A stretch of DNA of 64,000 bases from an uncultured Clostridium sp. GTDB lineage: Bacteria; Bacillota; Clostridia; TANB77; CAG-508. The notes beneath the pieces are model-generated. The model saw only the letters and a program-made list of their open reading frames with translations, ran no database searches and had not been told where the DNA came from. The position numbers were made by a program, and so were the translations under genes. The DNA is taken from NCBI GenBank assembly GCA_930986425.1, contig CAKNJR010000008.1, forward strand, positions 1 through 64,000, read 5' to 3'. Below, in pieces: positions 45,676 to 55,293 of the stretch (position 1 is the first letter of the stretch; each line of letters starts with the position of its first letter).

Positions 45676-45897
45676 ATGAAAACACTATATTTTGATTGCT
45701 CAAGTGGAATAAGTGGAAACATGACTCTTGGAGCACTTACTGAAATAATTGGTAACGAAGAACATAGAAATCTAGAAGATGTAAATAAAATAATTGACAA
45801 CAGCAATATAGATAGTAAGACAAAAGATTTAGCCAAAAGAATCTTTTTAAGAGTTGCTAAGGCTGAAAGCAAAGTGCATAATAAACCAATATACTAA
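45676..45897 (+). pseudogene. larC: Remnant of larC (nickel-pincer cofactor protein)
   Basis: The 73-codon frame starts MKTLYFDCSSGISGNMTLGAL, the unmistakable LarC/DUF111 N terminus. It then jumps to EEHRNLEDVNKIIDNSNI and KRIFLRVAKAESKVHNKPI, which in full-length LarC lie after about 60 further residues, and ends there. About 85 percent of the protein (normally near 400 aa) is missing through an internal deletion and a C-terminal truncation. It is therefore a decayed gene left behind the DUF362 gene. Confidence 0.75.
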
Positions 45898-46003
45898 CAT
45901 ATAACAAATTTAAAAAGATATTATAAAAAACTATTGAAAAAAATAACAAATATATATTATATTAATATATATATATATACTATAATAAAAAATGGTGAAA
46001 AAT

Positions 46004-46624
46004 ATGAAAAAAGCATACAAACTAATATATATTTTTATAATATCAAGTATAATAGGATATTTTATCGAATTAATTTGGACATGGCTTACAAAAAGAATTT
46101 TTGTAAACCATTCAGCTGTTGTTATAGGACCATTCAATTTTGCTTATGGCATATGTGCAGTAGTTTTAACATTATTATTGGAAAAATATAAAGACGAATC
46201 TTACTTAAAAATATTTATACTTAGTTTTGTTGGCGGCTCAATACTTGAATATATTATGAGTTTAGGAATGGAAGTTGTTTTAGGATTTACAGCATGGGAT
46301 TATTCTAACAGATTTTTAAATATTAATGGACGTATTTGTTTGCTATACTCTATATTTTGGGGACTATTAGGTATTTTATGGATAAAAATTCTTTATCCAA
46401 AAATAGATGAAATTCTTAACAAATTCAGTAAAAAAGCATATAAAATAGTAGCAAATTGCTTAGTAATATTTTTAGTATTTGATATTGTATTAACTGTTGG
46501 AGCTGTAAGTAGAGCGCATGATGCAGATAAAGGAATTAAACCACGAAATGGATATGAAAGATTTTTAGACAATACGTTTAATAGTAAATATTTAAAAAAT
46601 ATGTATAATAATAATTGGGAGTAA
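46004..46624 (+). CDS. CmpB-type putative ABC-transporter permease family membrane protein
   Basis: The 206-aa protein has five or so membrane helices and the family sequences GYFIELIWTW, GPFNFAYGICAVVL, GGSILEYIMSLGMEVVLGFTAWDYS and INGRICLLYSIFWGLLG. It belongs to the PF06541 group named after ABC permeases but without known partners. ATG 46004 (with GGTGA upstream) is preferred over ATG 45992. It is followed 3 nt later by a glycolipid glycosyltransferase gene, which suggests a role at the membrane or envelope. Confidence 0.82.
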   Translation: MKKAYKLIYIFIISSIIGYFIELIWTWLTKRIFVNHSAVVIGPFNFAYGICAVVLTLLLEKYKDESYLKIFILSFVGGSILEYIMSLGMEVVLGFTAWDYSNRFLNINGRICLLYSIFWGLLGILWIKILYPKIDEILNKFSKKAYKIVANCLVIFLVFDIVLTVGAVSRAHDADKGIKPRNGYERFLDNTFNSKYLKNMYNNNWE

Positions 46625-46627
46625 GAA

Positions 46628-47731
46628 ATGAAAATTTTAGTATTATCATGCAGTACAGGCGGTGGACATAATGCTTGTGGACATTATATTGAAAATGAAT
46701 TCAAAGAAAATAATATTGAATGTGATTTTGTAGATTATTTTAACATCTTAGGGTCAAAGGCTAAGGAATATTCAGAAAAAATATATTTAGACACAACAAA
46801 AGGAAATGGTAAAGTATTTAAGGTAGCATATAAATTAGGAGAAGCATATAGCAAAACCAAAATAACCAGTCCAGTTTATGGATTTAATAAATTAATGAAA
46901 AACAAAGTGTATTCATTTATAAAAGAAAATAATTATGATTTGGTAATTACACCTCATCTATTTCCTGCAATGGCAATAACAGCATTAAAAGAAGAAGGAA
47001 AAGACATAAAACTTATTAATGTAGCAACAGATTATCATGCTATTCCATTTTGGGAAGAAACAAAGCCAGATTATTTTGTAATTCCACATATAAGTTTGCA
47101 AGAAGAATTTTTGAAAAAAGGATTTAAAAAAGAAATACTATTGCCATATGGAATTTGTGTTTCAAGTGCATTTTCAAAGGTTCAAAATAATTTAGCATTA
47201 CAAAAAGATAAAGACATAATATTAATTACATCTGGAAGTATGGGATTTGGAAAAATGAAAGACATAGTTAAAGCAATACTAGATAATATACAAAATGCTT
47301 ATGTTATTGCACTTTGTGGCAGTAATAAAAAGCTATATTCAGAATTATCTGAATTAAAAAATGTAAATAATAACAACTTATTAGTAAAAGGTTTTGTAAA
47401 TAACATAAATGAATACATATCAGCAAGCACAATAGTATTAACTAAGCCAGGAGGACTTACAAGTACAGAAGTGGGAGTAATAAGAAAACCTATGATTCAT
47501 CTAATGCCAATACCTGGAGTAGAAAATTATAATGCAAACTTTTTTGAAAAAAATGGACTTAGCCTTATATCAAATAATATAGAAGAAGTAATATCTAATA
47601 CTAAAAAATTGCTAAAAGATGAAAAAATGCAAAAAGGAATGATAGAAAAGCAAGCAGAGTTTATAAATAGAAATTCTGCAAAGGATTTGGTAAAATTTGT
47701 TGTAAGAAAGGCTACATGTGGAAAACTTTAA
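46628..47731 (+). CDS. Diacylglycerol glucosyltransferase / MGDG-synthase-like (GT28)
   Basis: The 367-aa protein starts ILVLSCSTGGGHNACGHYI, the MGDG-synthase N-terminal motif, has NVATDYHAIPFWEETKPDYF in the N-lobe, and a C-lobe with TSGSMGFGKM, VKGFVNNINEYI and LTKPGGLTSTEVG, the UDP-sugar-binding site. It transfers sugar to diacylglycerol on the cytoplasmic face to make glycolipids or teichoic-acid anchors (UgtP-like). It forms an operon with the preceding membrane protein. Confidence 0.9.
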   Translation: MKILVLSCSTGGGHNACGHYIENEFKENNIECDFVDYFNILGSKAKEYSEKIYLDTTKGNGKVFKVAYKLGEAYSKTKITSPVYGFNKLMKNKVYSFIKENNYDLVITPHLFPAMAITALKEEGKDIKLINVATDYHAIPFWEETKPDYFVIPHISLQEEFLKKGFKKEILLPYGICVSSAFSKVQNNLALQKDKDIILITSGSMGFGKMKDIVKAILDNIQNAYVIALCGSNKKLYSELSELKNVNNNNLLVKGFVNNINEYISASTIVLTKPGGLTSTEVGVIRKPMIHLMPIPGVENYNANFFEKNGLSLISNNIEEVISNTKKLLKDEKMQKGMIEKQAEFINRNSAKDLVKFVVRKATCGKL

Positions 47732-47804
47732 TTTGTTCTGTAATATCAAATTTATTTGTTACAATATGTTCAAGATGTAAATAAAAAATTTATAGGAGAT
47801 AATA

Positions 47805-48275
47805 GTGGGAGTTATTTTAGTTATAGGAATGTTTTTAATATCATTAATACCGTATATAATAGGAGTGGTACTAGTGGGCATAACATTTTGGCTAATAAGT
47901 ACAAAATCAATAAAAAGTAGAATAGCAAAGATATTACTGATTGTAACTGTTTTCCTATTTGTATTTATACTAATATTTAATTTTAATGATGAAAGAACAG
48001 ATTATTTATATAGAGAAATGAAAGAAATCAGTGATAACGAAACTCTAATAGGATTAACAAAAGAAGAAGTTGTTAATATATTAGGTGAGCCAACAGATAA
48101 ATACGAGAGTGGTCAAAATAAGGAAGTATATTGTTATAATGCAGGAAACTTGGATAAAGGAATATTCTGGGGAAATAAAGCCCTAATATTTGATTGCACT
48201 TATGGTTGTGAACTTAGAGTAGTTTTTAATGAAAACGATGTGGTAGAATATACTTCAATACATTTAACTGCTTAA
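47805..48275 (+). CDS. Membrane protein with BamE/SmpA-like C-terminal domain
   Basis: The 156-aa product has two hydrophobic segments in the first 65 residues (ILVIGMFLISLIPYIIGVVLV and AKILLIVTVFLFVFILIF). The soluble domain LIGLTKEEVVNILGEPTDKYESG ... YCYNAG ... LRVVFNENDVVEYTSI has the LTKEEV-LGEP pattern of BamE-like small beta domains, common also in Gram-positive lipoproteins. Start GTG 47805 with AGGAGAT upstream. Function unknown. Confidence 0.7.
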   Translation: MGVILVIGMFLISLIPYIIGVVLVGITFWLISTKSIKSRIAKILLIVTVFLFVFILIFNFNDERTDYLYREMKEISDNETLIGLTKEEVVNILGEPTDKYESGQNKEVYCYNAGNLDKGIFWGNKALIFDCTYGCELRVVFNENDVVEYTSIHLTA

Positions 48276-48431
48276 GATATATATGTGAAGGAAGAGTTTG
48301 AATAAATATTGAGCTACAAATCAAAAACAAATTTTGATTCATAATTTGTAAAAATTGATAAAAACACTACACAAAAGCCAAAAAATGTGTTACAATAAAT
48401 AATGGAAAAAATTTAAAAGGAGGAATTAGTC

Positions 48432-49157
48432 ATGTCAGGACACAGTAAATGGCATAACATACAAGCCAAAAAAGGAAAAGCAGATGCAGCAAGAGGAAAA
48501 ATATTTACAAAATTAGGAAGAGAAATACTATTAGCAGTTAAAGCAGGAGGACCTGATCCGACTAGTAACTCTAAGCTAAAAGATGTAATAGCAAAATGTA
48601 AATCAAATAACATGCCAAATGACACAATAAACAACGCAATCAAAAAAGCATCAGGAGAAGGAAGCAACAAAAACTACGAAGAAATTACATATGAGGGATA
48701 TGGCATAAATGGTGTTGCTGTAATAGTTGAAGCTAGTACAGACAACAAAAATAGAACAGCAGCAGATGTTAGACACATCTTTGATAAAGCAGGTGGAAAC
48801 TTAGGAACAACCGGATGTGTATCATATATGTTTAACAAAAAAGGTGAAATCATCATAGATAAAACTACAACAAATATGACAGAAGACGATATGATGATGC
48901 TAGCACTAGATAGTGGTGCAGAAGACTTCACAGCAGATGATGAATGCTATGAAATTACAACTGACCCAAAAGACTTTTCAAAAGTTAGAGAAGCATTAGA
49001 AAATAATGGTTTAGAATTTGTTCAAGCAGAAGTAAGAATGGTACCAACAACAACAGTTGAATTAGATGACGAAGCAGCAGAAAAAATGCAAAGATTAGTA
49101 GACAACCTAGAAGACTTAGACGATGTAATGAATGTATATACTAACTGGGCAGAATAA
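48432..49157 (+). CDS. yebC: YebC/PmpR family regulator (TACO1-like translation factor)
   Basis: The 241-aa protein starts [20 protein letters not shown] and includes [44 protein letters not shown] and [13 protein letters not shown], all diagnostic of YebC. The family is described as a transcriptional regulator and, more recently, as a factor helping ribosomes at difficult peptide sequences such as polyproline. RBS AAGGAGG precedes ATG 48432. Its presence is ordinary, but its link to ribosome pausing is worth noting beside the CGG observations. Confidence 0.95.
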   Translation: MSGHSKWHNIQAKKGKADAARGKIFTKLGREILLAVKAGGPDPTSNSKLKDVIAKCKSNNMPNDTINNAIKKASGEGSNKNYEEITYEGYGINGVAVIVEASTDNKNRTAADVRHIFDKAGGNLGTTGCVSYMFNKKGEIIIDKTTTNMTEDDMMMLALDSGAEDFTADDECYEITTDPKDFSKVREALENNGLEFVQAEVRMVPTTTVELDDEAAEKMQRLVDNLEDLDDVMNVYTNWAE

Positions 49158-49216
49158 TTATATTTACAGACATTTTAAAAGTTCAATGTATTAGAAAATA
49201 AATAGTAATAAATAAA

Positions 49217-49256
49217 AAATAAGTAGCATATATTTAATATAGGCTACTTATTTTTT
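49217..49256 (+). terminator. Terminator after yebC
   Basis: AAATAAGTAGC (49217-49227) pairs with GCTACTTATTT (49243-49253), followed by T residues to 49256. Confidence 0.88.
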
Positions 49257-49265
49257 GCATTTTAC

Positions 49266-49320
49266 GTTTGGAACGGTTCTTTGCGCAAGATATATTTATT
49301 TACTGTCCGTCACAATCGAA
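49266..49320. repeat. Degenerate GGAACGG/CCGTC inverted-repeat element
   Basis: TTTGGAACGGTTCTTTG ... TACTGTCCGTCACAATCGAAAAA resembles the left and right ends of the element at 37413 with substitutions. It lies in the spoIIIAA upstream region. Confidence 0.5.
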
Positions 49321-49343
49321 AAATTTTAGTAGAGGAGAAAATT

Positions 49344-50303
49344 ATGTCAGATTTACGAGCAGTTACTAGAGTTTTATCTAGAGACATTTGTTATAACATC
49401 AATGAAAATACACTAGAAGAAATTAGAATAAGAGTAGATAGACCAGTAATTCTAAAATATCCTGAAGGAAAAGAAGATATACTAGACCACATAGTTACTC
49501 AAAATGAAATTTTAAATATTTTACAATCATTATGTAATAACTCTATATATTCTTATCAAAGTCAAATATGTGATGGATATATAACTCTTCAAGGAGGGCA
49601 TAGAGTAGGTATAACAGGAAATGTAGCAATGAAAGATGGAAAAATTACTAATGTAAATTATGTATCTTCTCTAAATTTTAGAATTGCAAGAGAAATAATA
49701 GGAGCAAGCGATGAGATTTTAAAAGAAGTAATTACAAGAAAAAGCAATTCATCTAGTCAAAATAATTACAGATATACAAATATAGATAATAATGACATAT
49801 CTAACCTAGAAATTAATAACACATTAATTGTATCAAGACCTGGATGTGGAAAAACAACAGTGTTAAGAGATTTAGTTAGAAATATTAGTAATATGGGTTT
49901 TACAGTATCACTAATAGATGAAAGAGGAGAAATTGCATCAATGTATAAAGGCATTCCACAAAATGATATAGGTTTAAGAACAGATGTAATGGACAATGTC
50001 ACAAAAAGTTTAGGAATGAAAATTGCAGTAAGAACAATGGCACCACAAGTAATAGTCGCAGATGAAATAGGAACAGATGAAGATTTAGAAGCAATAAATT
50101 ATGGCATATGTTCAGGTGTTAAAGGAATATTCACAGCACATGGCTCAGATATTTCAGAATTAAGACAAAATGAAACCTTAAATAAATTATATGAAGAAAA
50201 ACTATTTAAAAGGATAATTTTTCTAGAAAATAGAGGAAAAATGGGAAAGGTTTATTATTTAGATAGAAATATGTATAAAACTGTAGATGGAAAGTTGGTC
50301 TAA
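49344..50303 (+). CDS. spoIIIAA: Stage III sporulation protein AA
   Basis: This 319-aa ATPase has SpoIIIAA features: EEIRIRVDRPVIL, the Walker A SRPGCGKTTVLRD, SLIDERGEIA, Walker B VIVADEIGTDEDL, and IFTAHGSD. In the SpoIIIA-SpoIIQ channel it powers transport between mother cell and forespore from the mother-cell side. ATG 49344 follows GAGGAG; the longer frame from 49281 has no site. It is the first gene of a complete spoIIIAA-AH operon. Confidence 0.95.
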   Translation: MSDLRAVTRVLSRDICYNINENTLEEIRIRVDRPVILKYPEGKEDILDHIVTQNEILNILQSLCNNSIYSYQSQICDGYITLQGGHRVGITGNVAMKDGKITNVNYVSSLNFRIAREIIGASDEILKEVITRKSNSSSQNNYRYTNIDNNDISNLEINNTLIVSRPGCGKTTVLRDLVRNISNMGFTVSLIDERGEIASMYKGIPQNDIGLRTDVMDNVTKSLGMKIAVRTMAPQVIVADEIGTDEDLEAINYGICSGVKGIFTAHGSDISELRQNETLNKLYEEKLFKRIIFLENRGKMGKVYYLDRNMYKTVDGKLV

Positions 50304-50357
50304 AAATAAAACTATGGAATATATATAGTATAAACAAAAGAAAAGAGGAATATACAA

Positions 50358-50868
50358 ATGATATTAATTAAGTACATATTTTTAGGGCTAATTTTAATTC
50401 GGAACGAGTTATGCAGGTTTGCTTATGTCAAAAAAATATTCAAACAGACTTAGAGACTTAAAAGAAATGAGAAAAGCATTAAACTTTTTCGAAGAAAAAA
50501 TTAAATTTACATATGAGCCAGTACCAGATGTTTTTGAAGAAATATCACATAAAGTAAAAGAAAATATAGGAGAGATTTTTCAAAATTCATCAAAAACAAT
50601 GGAAAACGAATCAGCTGGAGTAGCTTGGGAAAAAGCAGTAGAAGAAGCAAATAGTAATTTTACGAAAGAAGACAAAGATATAATAAAGGGATTAGCCAAA
50701 ATGCTTGGCAAGACTGACATAGATGGACAAGTTAGTGAAATTAGGTTGACTAACAAATTTTTAGATGTACAAATAAAAGATGCAGAAAATGAAAAATTAA
50801 AAAATGAAAAGCTATATAAAACACTAGGAGCAACAGTGGGACTAGCACTAGTAATAATTTTAATTTAG
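50358..50868 (+). CDS. spoIIIAB: Stage III sporulation protein AB, contains a +1 shift at CGG
   Basis: ATG 50358 (GAGGAA upstream) reads MILIKYIFLGLILI and then CGG at codon 15. Skipping C50400 gives GTSYAGLLMSKKYSNRLRDL, the normal N-terminal helix and start of SpoIIIAB. The frame then runs to 50868 with a C-terminal membrane helix (LYKTLGATVGLALVIILI), for a total of 169 aa, the usual length. Without the shift the ribosome would leave the family sequence after 14 residues. A shorter product from ATG 50428 (at MSKKYS) would lack the first membrane helix. SpoIIIAB is a required channel component in Bacillus, and all neighbours are intact. Confidence 0.88.
50397..50403 (+). promoter_or_regulatory. 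Putative +1 frameshift site ATT-C-GGA in spoIIIAB
   Basis: Frame 0 reads Leu-Ile-CGG-Asn. Omitting C50400 yields GGA ACG AGT TAT GCA GGT, Gly-Thr-Ser-Tyr-Ala-Gly, as expected for the family. The heptamer context TTCGGAAC is nearly the same as TCGGAAC in the recombinase. Confidence 0.62.
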
Positions 50869-50944
50869 CATTAGTACAATGTATAAAAATTTATTACAAA
50901 TGATTATTAAAAAATATATTGATTTTAAAAGTGGAGGTAAATAA

Positions 50945-51139
50945 ATGAGCATAGATTTATTATTCAAAATAGCGGCTATTGGAATACTAGTTGCGGTTTT
51001 ATATCAAGTACTCGTTAGAGCAGGAAGAGAGGACCAGGCAATGATGACAACTCTAGCAGGACTAATAATAGTATTAACAATGGTTATAAAAGAAGTAAGC
51101 TCATTATTTACAACAGTAAGAACAATGTTTGATTTGTAG
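50945..51139 (+). CDS. spoIIIAC: Stage III sporulation protein AC
   Basis: This 64-aa, two-helix membrane protein starts MSIDLLFKIAAIGILVAVLY and has LVRAGREDQAMMTTLAGLIIV, the conserved SpoIIIAC core. RBS GGAGGT precedes ATG 50945. It sits between AB and AD as in all spoIIIA operons. Confidence 0.95.
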   Translation: MSIDLLFKIAAIGILVAVLYQVLVRAGREDQAMMTTLAGLIIVLTMVIKEVSSLFTTVRTMFDL

Positions 51140-51268
51140 AAACAGTAAAACTGCACGATTATGAGAAATAATAACATTTATAAAAAATACTAAATACAGA
51201 TGTGATTAGTAACAAAGATTATCCAGAATCCAACAAAATACACAACTAAAATGAAAGAGAGGATGAAA

Positions 51269-51655
51269 ATGGATATTATAAAAATTATAGGAATAGCTTT
51301 CATTGCAGTAATAATAATAGTAATACTAAAGCAATATAGACCAGAATTTGCAATCTATGCATCTATAATTGCAGGAGTACTTATACTTGCTATGGCATCT
51401 GGCACTCTTTCAGGAATAATAGACATGATTAATAGCATATCAAGTAAAACAAATATAAATAGCGAATTCTTAGTAATACTCATAAAAATAACAGGGATAG
51501 CAATACTTACAGAATTTGCTGTTAGTATATGTAAAGATTCTGGTGAAAGTGCAATTGCGAGTAAAGTAGATATTGGAGGAAAAATAATAATTATTTCAAT
51601 GTCTATACCAATAATAAACGCTTTAATCGATACAGTAGTAAAGATTCTGCCATAA
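51269..51655 (+). CDS. spoIIIAD: Stage III sporulation protein AD
   Basis: This is a 128-aa polytopic membrane protein starting MDIIKIIGIAFIAVIIIVIL with the family stretch LIKITGIAILTEFAVSICKDSGE and a C-terminal SIPIINALIDTVVKILP. ATG 51269 with AGAGAGGA just upstream gives the family length; ATG 51251 is less likely. Component of the SpoIIIA channel. Confidence 0.95.
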   Translation: MDIIKIIGIAFIAVIIIVILKQYRPEFAIYASIIAGVLILAMASGTLSGIIDMINSISSKTNINSEFLVILIKITGIAILTEFAVSICKDSGESAIASKVDIGGKIIIISMSIPIINALIDTVVKILP

Positions 51656-51717
51656 TAAAAATAGCACAAAGAATTAGGCATAGAGAAAAAGCTAAGAAAT
51701 CAAAAGAGGTGGCAAAG

Positions 51718-52926
51718 ATGAAAAAATTCTACATTATAATTTTAATAGCAATTGTTACTTATTGCTTACCAACAGTTACAAAAGCCTCAACAGATGATAA
51801 AACTATAAATATAGAAAGTAAGGTAAAAATAGCTGAAGAAAATGCAGAGCAAGAAAACATAATTTCATCTCAAACTGATGCACTGGGAATTTCAACATTT
51901 TTATCAGACTCAGAAAAATATACAGAAGAAACATTTGGAGAACTAGATATAAATGATATTTTTACCAAAAGCTTAAGCGGAGAAATAGATAATAATACAA
52001 TAATGAACATAATATTTGCATTGCTTGGAGATAACGTAAAAACAGCACTGGCAACAATAGGTAGTGTTATGGCAGTTGTTGTAATACATAGCGTATTAAA
52101 AGCAATAAGTGAAAACCTAGGAAATGAAAATGTTTCCAAGATTGCTTATTACATAGAATACATATTAATAATAACCTTAGTAATGGCAAACTTTTCAAGT
52201 ATTATAACAGAAATGAAACAAGCTGTGCAAAATTTGACCGGATTTGCAAATTCACTAATACCACTTATGATTACACTGATGATTACAACAGGAAACATAG
52301 TATCTTCGGGAATGCTTCAGCCAATATTACTCTTACTAATAACATTTATAAGTAATTTCATGACAAATGTATTAATACCTATAGCACTTGTTTCAACAGC
52401 ATTAGGAATTATTTCAAAAATATCAGACGAGGCACAAGTAGGGAAATTATCCAAATTTTTAAACTCTAGTATGGTGTGGGTATTAGGAACAGTATTAACT
52501 TTATTTGTGAGTGTAACATCACTTGAAGGAGGATTAACAGCAAGTGTAGACGGAGTAACAGCAAAAGCAGCAAAAACAGCGATATCATCTGTTGTACCAG
52601 TAATAGGAAGTATATTAGGAGATGCAGTAAATACAATTATGGGATGTAGCAATATTATAAAAAATGCAGTAGGAGTTGTAGGAATAATAGTAATAATTGC
52701 AATTTGCATAAGGCCGATTATACAACTTGCGGTGCTAACAATCACTTATTATTTGGGCGCAGCACTTTGCGAACCAATAGCAGATGAAAAAGTCGTTGGA
52801 ATATTAGAACAAATGGGAGGCACATTTAAAATATTTCTGGCAGTAATGTCAGCTATGACAGTGATGTTAATAATTGGTGTAGCAATAGTCATGAAACTAT
52901 CAAATAGTGGACTTATGTATGGATAA
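51718..52926 (+). CDS. spoIIIAE: Stage III sporulation protein AE
   Basis: The 402-aa protein has a signal peptide (FYIIILIAIVTYCLPTVTKAS), an acidic region and about eight membrane helices, with the conserved LTGFANSLIPLMITLM and LGAALCEPIADEKVVGILEQMG. It is the large permease-like subunit of the SpoIIIA complex. ATG 51718 follows AGAGGTGG by 7 nt. Confidence 0.95.
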   Translation: MKKFYIIILIAIVTYCLPTVTKASTDDKTINIESKVKIAEENAEQENIISSQTDALGISTFLSDSEKYTEETFGELDINDIFTKSLSGEIDNNTIMNIIFALLGDNVKTALATIGSVMAVVVIHSVLKAISENLGNENVSKIAYYIEYILIITLVMANFSSIITEMKQAVQNLTGFANSLIPLMITLMITTGNIVSSGMLQPILLLLITFISNFMTNVLIPIALVSTALGIISKISDEAQVGKLSKFLNSSMVWVLGTVLTLFVSVTSLEGGLTASVDGVTAKAAKTAISSVVPVIGSILGDAVNTIMGCSNIIKNAVGVVGIIVIIAICIRPIIQLAVLTITYYLGAALCEPIADEKVVGILEQMGGTFKIFLAVMSAMTVMLIIGVAIVMKLSNSGLMYG

Positions 52927-52986
52927 ACTAGATAGCTAGGAAATAGGCAATCCAATAAACCTAAATAAGTAATAGAGGACAAGCAA

Positions 52987-53586
52987 ATGGTATCATTTAT
53001 TAGTTCATGGGCTCAACAAATAATATTTGCAGTTATAATAGGAACTATTTTACAAATGTTGATTCCAGAAGGAAAAAACAAAAAATATATAAAAATTATA
53101 ATAGGTGTATATGTATTATTTACAGTCATAAGCCCGGTAATTGGTAAAAATATAGATTTAAACTTAGACGAATTTAATATAACATTAGAAAATACAACCA
53201 CTAATTTAGATGAAACCAATCAAGATGAAATTAACAATTTGTATTTGACAAACTTAAAACAAGATATTATAGCAAAATTAGAAAATAAAGGATATGGGTG
53301 TGACAATACAACAATTGAAACAAATGAAAATTATGAAGTAGAAAAAATAGCCATAACAGGTATATATGAATTAGAAGATAGTGAAGACGAAAATGATACA
53401 TCAAATAGCGATAATGATGTAACTCCTATCAATGAGGTTTCGATAAATCAAGTACAAATAGGAGAAAAAGAGAACAGTATAAAGGAGCAAGTAGTAAAAG
53501 ATATACCCAAAAGTGAAGAAAAAAGCTTAAAAGAATATTTGAGTGAAACATATAATGTGCAAGAAAAAAATATTACAATTGAATAA
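52987..53586 (+). CDS. spoIIIAF: Stage III sporulation protein AF
   Basis: The 199-aa product has two N-terminal membrane helices (SWAQQIIFAVIIGTILQMLIP; KIIIGVYVLFTVISPVIG) followed by an acidic extracytoplasmic domain ending in LKEYLSETYNVQEKNI, the SpoIIIAF ring-building region. RBS AGAGGA. It lies between AE and AG. Confidence 0.93.
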   Translation: MVSFISSWAQQIIFAVIIGTILQMLIPEGKNKKYIKIIIGVYVLFTVISPVIGKNIDLNLDEFNITLENTTTNLDETNQDEINNLYLTNLKQDIIAKLENKGYGCDNTTIETNENYEVEKIAITGIYELEDSEDENDTSNSDNDVTPINEVSINQVQIGEKENSIKEQVVKDIPKSEEKSLKEYLSETYNVQEKNITIE

Positions 53587-53605
53587 AACAATTAGGAGGC
53601 AAATT

Positions 53606-54211
53606 ATGTTTTTAGAAAAGCTAAAGAAAATATTTTCAAAGAACGAAGGTAACAACAAAAAGAAAATAGAAAATATTTTAGTATTTATAGTTATTTTAAT
53701 AATAACAATAGTGGCAATAAATTATATATGGAATGGGGAAGAAACAGAACAAAGTAGCAATACAGTTCCGGAAGCAGAAGGAAGTAATGATGCAGTCCAA
53801 GTTTCAGAAAATATTAGTTATGACGAAAATGAAGAAAAATTAGCAAATATATTATCAAATATAGCAGGGGTAGGAAAAGTAAAAGTGCTTCTTACATATT
53901 CTCAAACAAGCACATATGTACCAATATATAATGAAAATTTAAGAGAAAGCAATACAACTGAGACTGATTCAGCAGGTGGAAGTAGAACAGTATCTGAATC
54001 AGATAGTGAAAAGGAAGTCATATATAAAGAAGATAGTAGTGGAAACCAAGAACCAGTAACACAAAGCATTATAAGCCCACAAATAGAAGGGGCAATAATA
54101 ACTGCTGAAGGAGCAGATAACGCAGAGGTAAAAACAAATATTGTACAAGCCGTTGAAGCGGCAACTGGACTCGCAACTCATAAAATACAAGTGTTTAAAA
54201 TGACTAATTAA
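53606..54211 (+). CDS. spoIIIAG: Stage III sporulation protein AG
   Basis: The 201-aa protein has one membrane helix (NILVFIVILIITIVAINYIW) and an extracytoplasmic ring-building domain with KLANILSNIAGVGKVKVLLTY, SPQIEGAIITAEGADNAEVK and VQAVEAATGLATHKIQVFKM, the SpoIIIAG signature. ATG 53606 with AGGAGG upstream is chosen. In the channel it forms the large inter-membrane ring. Confidence 0.95.
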   Translation: MFLEKLKKIFSKNEGNNKKKIENILVFIVILIITIVAINYIWNGEETEQSSNTVPEAEGSNDAVQVSENISYDENEEKLANILSNIAGVGKVKVLLTYSQTSTYVPIYNENLRESNTTETDSAGGSRTVSESDSEKEVIYKEDSSGNQEPVTQSIISPQIEGAIITAEGADNAEVKTNIVQAVEAATGLATHKIQVFKMTN

Positions 54212-54291
54212 AAAAGTGATTAGAAATATAAAATAAAATGATAATAAAGAGGAAAATTAAAAGGTTTGCAAAAAGCAAAGTGGAGGTTGGT

Positions 54292-55083
54292 ATGATTAAA
54301 AAATTAGGAGAAAAAAATAAAAATCAAACAATAAAAAAAATTATGAAAAAGAACCAAGTTGTAATTTTGGCATTGGCACTAATGTTAATGACTGCAGGAT
54401 ATATGAATTATACAAATAATCATGAAAATGAGAATACACTTTTAGCAGCTTTAGGAGATGCACAATTAGTTAGTACAAATGTGGTAGAAGAAAATGAGAT
54501 TTCAAATGAGAGTACGAATCAAGCTGTAAATGAAGTTAAAAACACAAATCAAGTAGTAAATGAAAACAATACTGAAATAGAGGCTAATGCTCCTACTAAT
54601 CAAGAAGAAAATGCTAGCAATGAAGTAGAACAAAATCAAGTTGTACAAGAAACAAGTGAAACTGCCGAAAACCAAGAAACCACAAGCGAAAGTAATAAAG
54701 CGGAAGCGGTGCAAGAGGTAAATAATCAAGCAACTCATAACGATTATTTTACTCGTTCAAAGCTAGAAAGAGAAACAATGTATTCACAAATGTTAGAAAC
54801 ATATACTGGAATTTTGGAGAATGAAAAAATTTCATCAGAGCAAAAAGATATTGCAGAAAATGAAATAAAAAATATAAATGATACTAAAAACGCAATAATG
54901 ATAGTTGAAAATCTATTTGAAACAAAAGGTTTCGAAAATGCCATTGTATTCGTAAATAGTCCAAGCGTGAATGTGGTAATAAAGAAAGATAACCTTTCAG
55001 CAGAAGAAGTTGCCCAAATACAAAACATAGTACAAAGAGAACTTAAAACAGATATAGAAAATATACATATTACGACTAACTAA
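54292..55083 (+). CDS. spoIIIAH: Stage III sporulation protein AH
   Basis: ATG 54292 follows GGAGGTTGG. The 263-aa product has a membrane helix (NQVVILALALMLMTAGYMNY), an Asn/Glu-rich linker of about 100 residues, and a YscJ/FliF-like ring-building domain (YFTRSKLERETMYSQMLETY; FENAIVFVNSPSVNVVIK; VAQIQNIVQRE). It spans the inter-membrane space and binds SpoIIQ from the forespore. It is the last gene of the operon. Confidence 0.94.
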   Translation: MIKKLGEKNKNQTIKKIMKKNQVVILALALMLMTAGYMNYTNNHENENTLLAALGDAQLVSTNVVEENEISNESTNQAVNEVKNTNQVVNENNTEIEANAPTNQEENASNEVEQNQVVQETSETAENQETTSESNKAEAVQEVNNQATHNDYFTRSKLERETMYSQMLETYTGILENEKISSEQKDIAENEIKNINDTKNAIMIVENLFETKGFENAIVFVNSPSVNVVIKKDNLSAEEVAQIQNIVQRELKTDIENIHITTN

Positions 55084-55161
55084 TAAATTTGTAAAATATT
55101 AAATATAACACAAAAAGAATTAGAAGCTAATTTTAAGTACTTTAAAGTTTGCATTAAAATC

Positions 55162-55190
55162 TTGACTTTTGCCAATTACTATTATATAAC
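55162..55190 (+). promoter_or_regulatory. Promoter of the tsaB-rimI gene
   Basis: TTGACT (55162-55167), 17 nt, TATAAC (55185-55190). The rest of the 210-nt gap after spoIIIAH holds nothing else that I can see. Confidence 0.7.
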
Positions 55191-55293
55191 TTATATAGCG
55201 AAAAAACTCAAAATATGTCAACTATAAAAGACACAAATATAGCGAATAAAATATTAGAATGTAATAAAAAAAGCAAAGAAAGGAAAACTATTC

